In this document: piece after piece, positions 62,702-64,000 of the stretch | How positions within the stretch are numbered: the stretch's first letter is position 1 | Layout of the letters: each line of letters opens with the position of its first letter | Source: Methanobacterium alkalithermotolerans | Lineage (GTDB): Archaea > Methanobacteriota > Methanobacteria > Methanobacteriales > Methanobacteriaceae | Assembly (NCBI RefSeq): GCF_018141185.1 | Contig: NZ_CP058560.1 | Location: forward strand, 558,001 to 622,000 | Length of the DNA stretch: 64,000 nucleotides | Reading direction: 5' to 3' | Translations under genes and position numbers: made by a program | The notes under the pieces: generated by a model | What the model was told of the DNA's origin: nothing | Seen by the model: the letters and a program-made list of their open reading frames with translations, nothing else | Databases searched by the model: none

Positions 62702-63886
62702 TCAGTGAATATTAATCATCCCGGGATTATCACCTGTAATACACTTTCCCCCTTTTTTAGTTACAATAAATGTATTTTCTATTCCCACCATCCCTAAATC
62801 TTTTATTGCTTTTTTAGGTTCCAGGGCTAAGACCATTCCCTCCTGGAGTGGCTCAAGAAACCCCGGGGCAATAACTGGTAACTCATCTATGATTAAGCCA
62901 ATACCATGCCCTAAAAACTTCACCTGGTTATCCCCATAGCCCATGAAATTTTCTAAAAATGCTGGCTCTAAATCATCCATAATTTGTTGATAAATCTCAG
63001 CAGGTATGGCCCCTGGTTTTAAGAGACTTGCCAATTTATTTTGTATATGCACACACCTTTCATGGTCTTCCCGGGCACTTTGAGGTAGGGAACCTTTAAA
63101 CAGGTAGGTCATGGTTTTATCAGTATGATAGCCCTGCACTCCACATCCTACATCCACAAATACCACTTCCCCCTCTTTTAGTTTTCTATTTGAAGCAAAA
63201 AGGGGTACTGCCGGAGATCCGTAGTTACCTCCGGGACTATTTAGATAAGAGGGATAAATGGAACTATCTCCAAAGCAAATCTGACCCAGCACCATCTGGG
63301 TGTCAAACATACCAAAACGGGTGACACCATGGTGTCCCTCCTGGATCATCAACTGGTAAATACTGGCTGTAAGCTGGGATTCTGTAATTCCTGTTTTTAA
63401 TAAGGAAGGAACCATCTCTTCCAGGACCCTCCCCTGAATTTTACCTGCCTTTTTCATTAAATCCAGTTCATATTTGCTTTTCAGGGACCTCAATTTATTT
63501 ATAACCGGATCCAGAGATTTAAATCTCTGAACAGGAAAATGTTTACGAAATCTGTGATATTGTCCCAAGGGAAGGTTATCGGTTTCCAGAAAAACTTCTT
63601 CTGGAAAATGAGATATAGTAACGGCTATGTTACGAAAACTGTCCATGGAATTTATATGGGGAAATAAAGATTCTTCTAAAGCTCTTTTATAGCTTCTTCT
63701 CACCCAGAGGGCAGGTTCTTCTTCCCGGGGGATGAGAAGCACCCCATCCTGCATGGTACCGGTAAAATAATACATGTTGATATTGGTAAAAATAGCAGCT
63801 ATTTCCCAGTCAGGGTGGGAATTATCCATTTGATGTTTGAAACCATCCATTCGTTTTTTGAGTTCATCTGCAGGAACTTTTTTCAT
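62702..63886 (-). CDS. M24-family (Xaa-Pro) aminopeptidase
   Basis: The 394-residue metallopeptidase has an N-terminal creatinase-like domain (about 1-140) and a pita-bread catalytic domain. Metal ligands are in VFVDVGCGVQGYHTDKTMTY (about 233-252, two Asp), GHGIGLIIDELP (about 323-334, His) and the late LALEPKKA (about 350-357, Glu) with GIENTFIV. Substrate likely peptides with Pro at position 2. ATG at 63886 is used; a TTG at 63940 adds 18 residues without support. Confidence 0.9.
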   Translation of the reverse strand: MKKVPADELKKRMDGFKHQMDNSHPDWEIAAIFTNINMYYFTGTMQDGVLLIPREEEPALWVRRSYKRALEESLFPHINSMDSFRNIAVTISHFPEEVFLETDNLPLGQYHRFRKHFPVQRFKSLDPVINKLRSLKSKYELDLMKKAGKIQGRVLEEMVPSLLKTGITESQLTASIYQLMIQEGHHGVTRFGMFDTQMVLGQICFGDSSIYPSYLNSPGGNYGSPAVPLFASNRKLKEGEVVFVDVGCGVQGYHTDKTMTYLFKGSLPQSAREDHERCVHIQNKLASLLKPGAIPAEIYQQIMDDLEPAFLENFMGYGDNQVKFLGHGIGLIIDELPVIAPGFLEPLQEGMVLALEPKKAIKDLGMVGIENTFIVTKKGGKCITGDNPGMINIH

Positions 63887-64000
63887 AATATAACCTGTTA
63901 CGTTATCAGAATTTCTTAAGCATACTCCGTTTAAACTCAATTAAAATATATGCATATGACATAAAACTTCTATTGAAGCTCAATGACTATAGATGCATGT
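63887..64000. promoter_or_regulatory. Right-edge region, promoter of the M24 peptidase
   Basis: Minus-strand TATA-like TATATTTTAATTG (about 63938-63950) lies upstream of the M24 start. No other gene can be supported to the window end. Confidence 0.4.

Overview
The window looks like chromosome of a hydrogenotrophic methanogen of the order Methanobacteriales, most likely Methanobacterium or a close relative. The evidence is archaeal information-processing genes (exosome Rrp4/Rrp41/Rrp42, SBDS, proteasome alpha, RNase P proteins, prefoldin beta, eL43, eL15, Rpo12, GatDE, split GMP synthase), AT-rich DNA with TATA-type promoters and GGAGGTGA-type ribosome binding sites, a nicotianamine synthase-like gene, a VOR-type 2-oxoacid:ferredoxin oxidoreductase, and a two-module NRPS of the kind known from some Methanobacteriales. 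No rRNA or tRNA gene and no CRISPR array was seen.

Layout. (1) 1-12.0 kb, a metal-acquisition region, nearly all on the minus strand: a secreted CobN-like protein cut by the window edge, an Feo iron-uptake operon (feoB, a Cys-rich mini-protein, a DtxR-FeoA fusion) behind tandem DtxR-type palindromes, a decayed CbiO remnant, a nicotianamine synthase homologue, a divergent GNAT acetyltransferase, CbiM with a secreted one-TM partner, and a large secreted protein with two FmdE-like domains, a His-rich tail and a C-terminal membrane anchor. The two large secreted genes appear to start at AUU and AUA. (2) 12.5-21.1 kb, the classical archaeal exosome/proteasome/RNase P/ribosome superoperon (minus strand), including a 43-codon rpoP with a TTG start. 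(3) 21.3-33.1 kb, mixed genes: sensor histidine kinase, CMD-family protein, MacB-type ABC transporter, archaeoflavoprotein, adenosine-specific kinase, then a more AT-rich stretch with a PII-like protein, a HEAT-repeat protein, a cation/proton antiporter, a complete insertion sequence with an 8-bp target duplication, and an integral membrane flippase/synthase-like protein. (4) 33.4-38.6 kb, an XRE-cupin regulator, an AMP-forming acyl-CoA synthetase and vorCBA, which together suggest activation and reductive carboxylation of branched-chain or other short acids to 2-oxoacids. (5) 38.8-45.6 kb, housekeeping: gatD, gatE, thioredoxin reductase, guaAa/guaAb and small proteins. (6) 46.1-59.2 kb, a natural-product cluster: Sfp-type phosphopantetheinyl transferase, a 2.6k-residue NRPS ending in a thioester reductase, a MATE exporter fused to an anti-sigma-type ATPase domain, and an STAS / RsbW-like / SpoIIE-type phosphatase trio. 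(7) 59.3-64 kb, NudC, a small membrane protein with a lipoprotein, a CNNM/CorC-type protein and an M24 peptidase.

The most interesting parts are the NRPS cluster and the metal region. In the NRPS cluster a bacterial-style partner-switching system sits in a cell without sigma factors, and its kinase-like domain is fused to the exporter. The NRPS carries an extra orphan half-condensation domain, and its first adenylation domain lacks the usual amino-group-binding Asp. The metal region combines a metallophore-type synthase with surface-exposed CobN-like and FmdE-like His-rich proteins, probable non-canonical start codons and several perfect inverted repeats at promoter positions.
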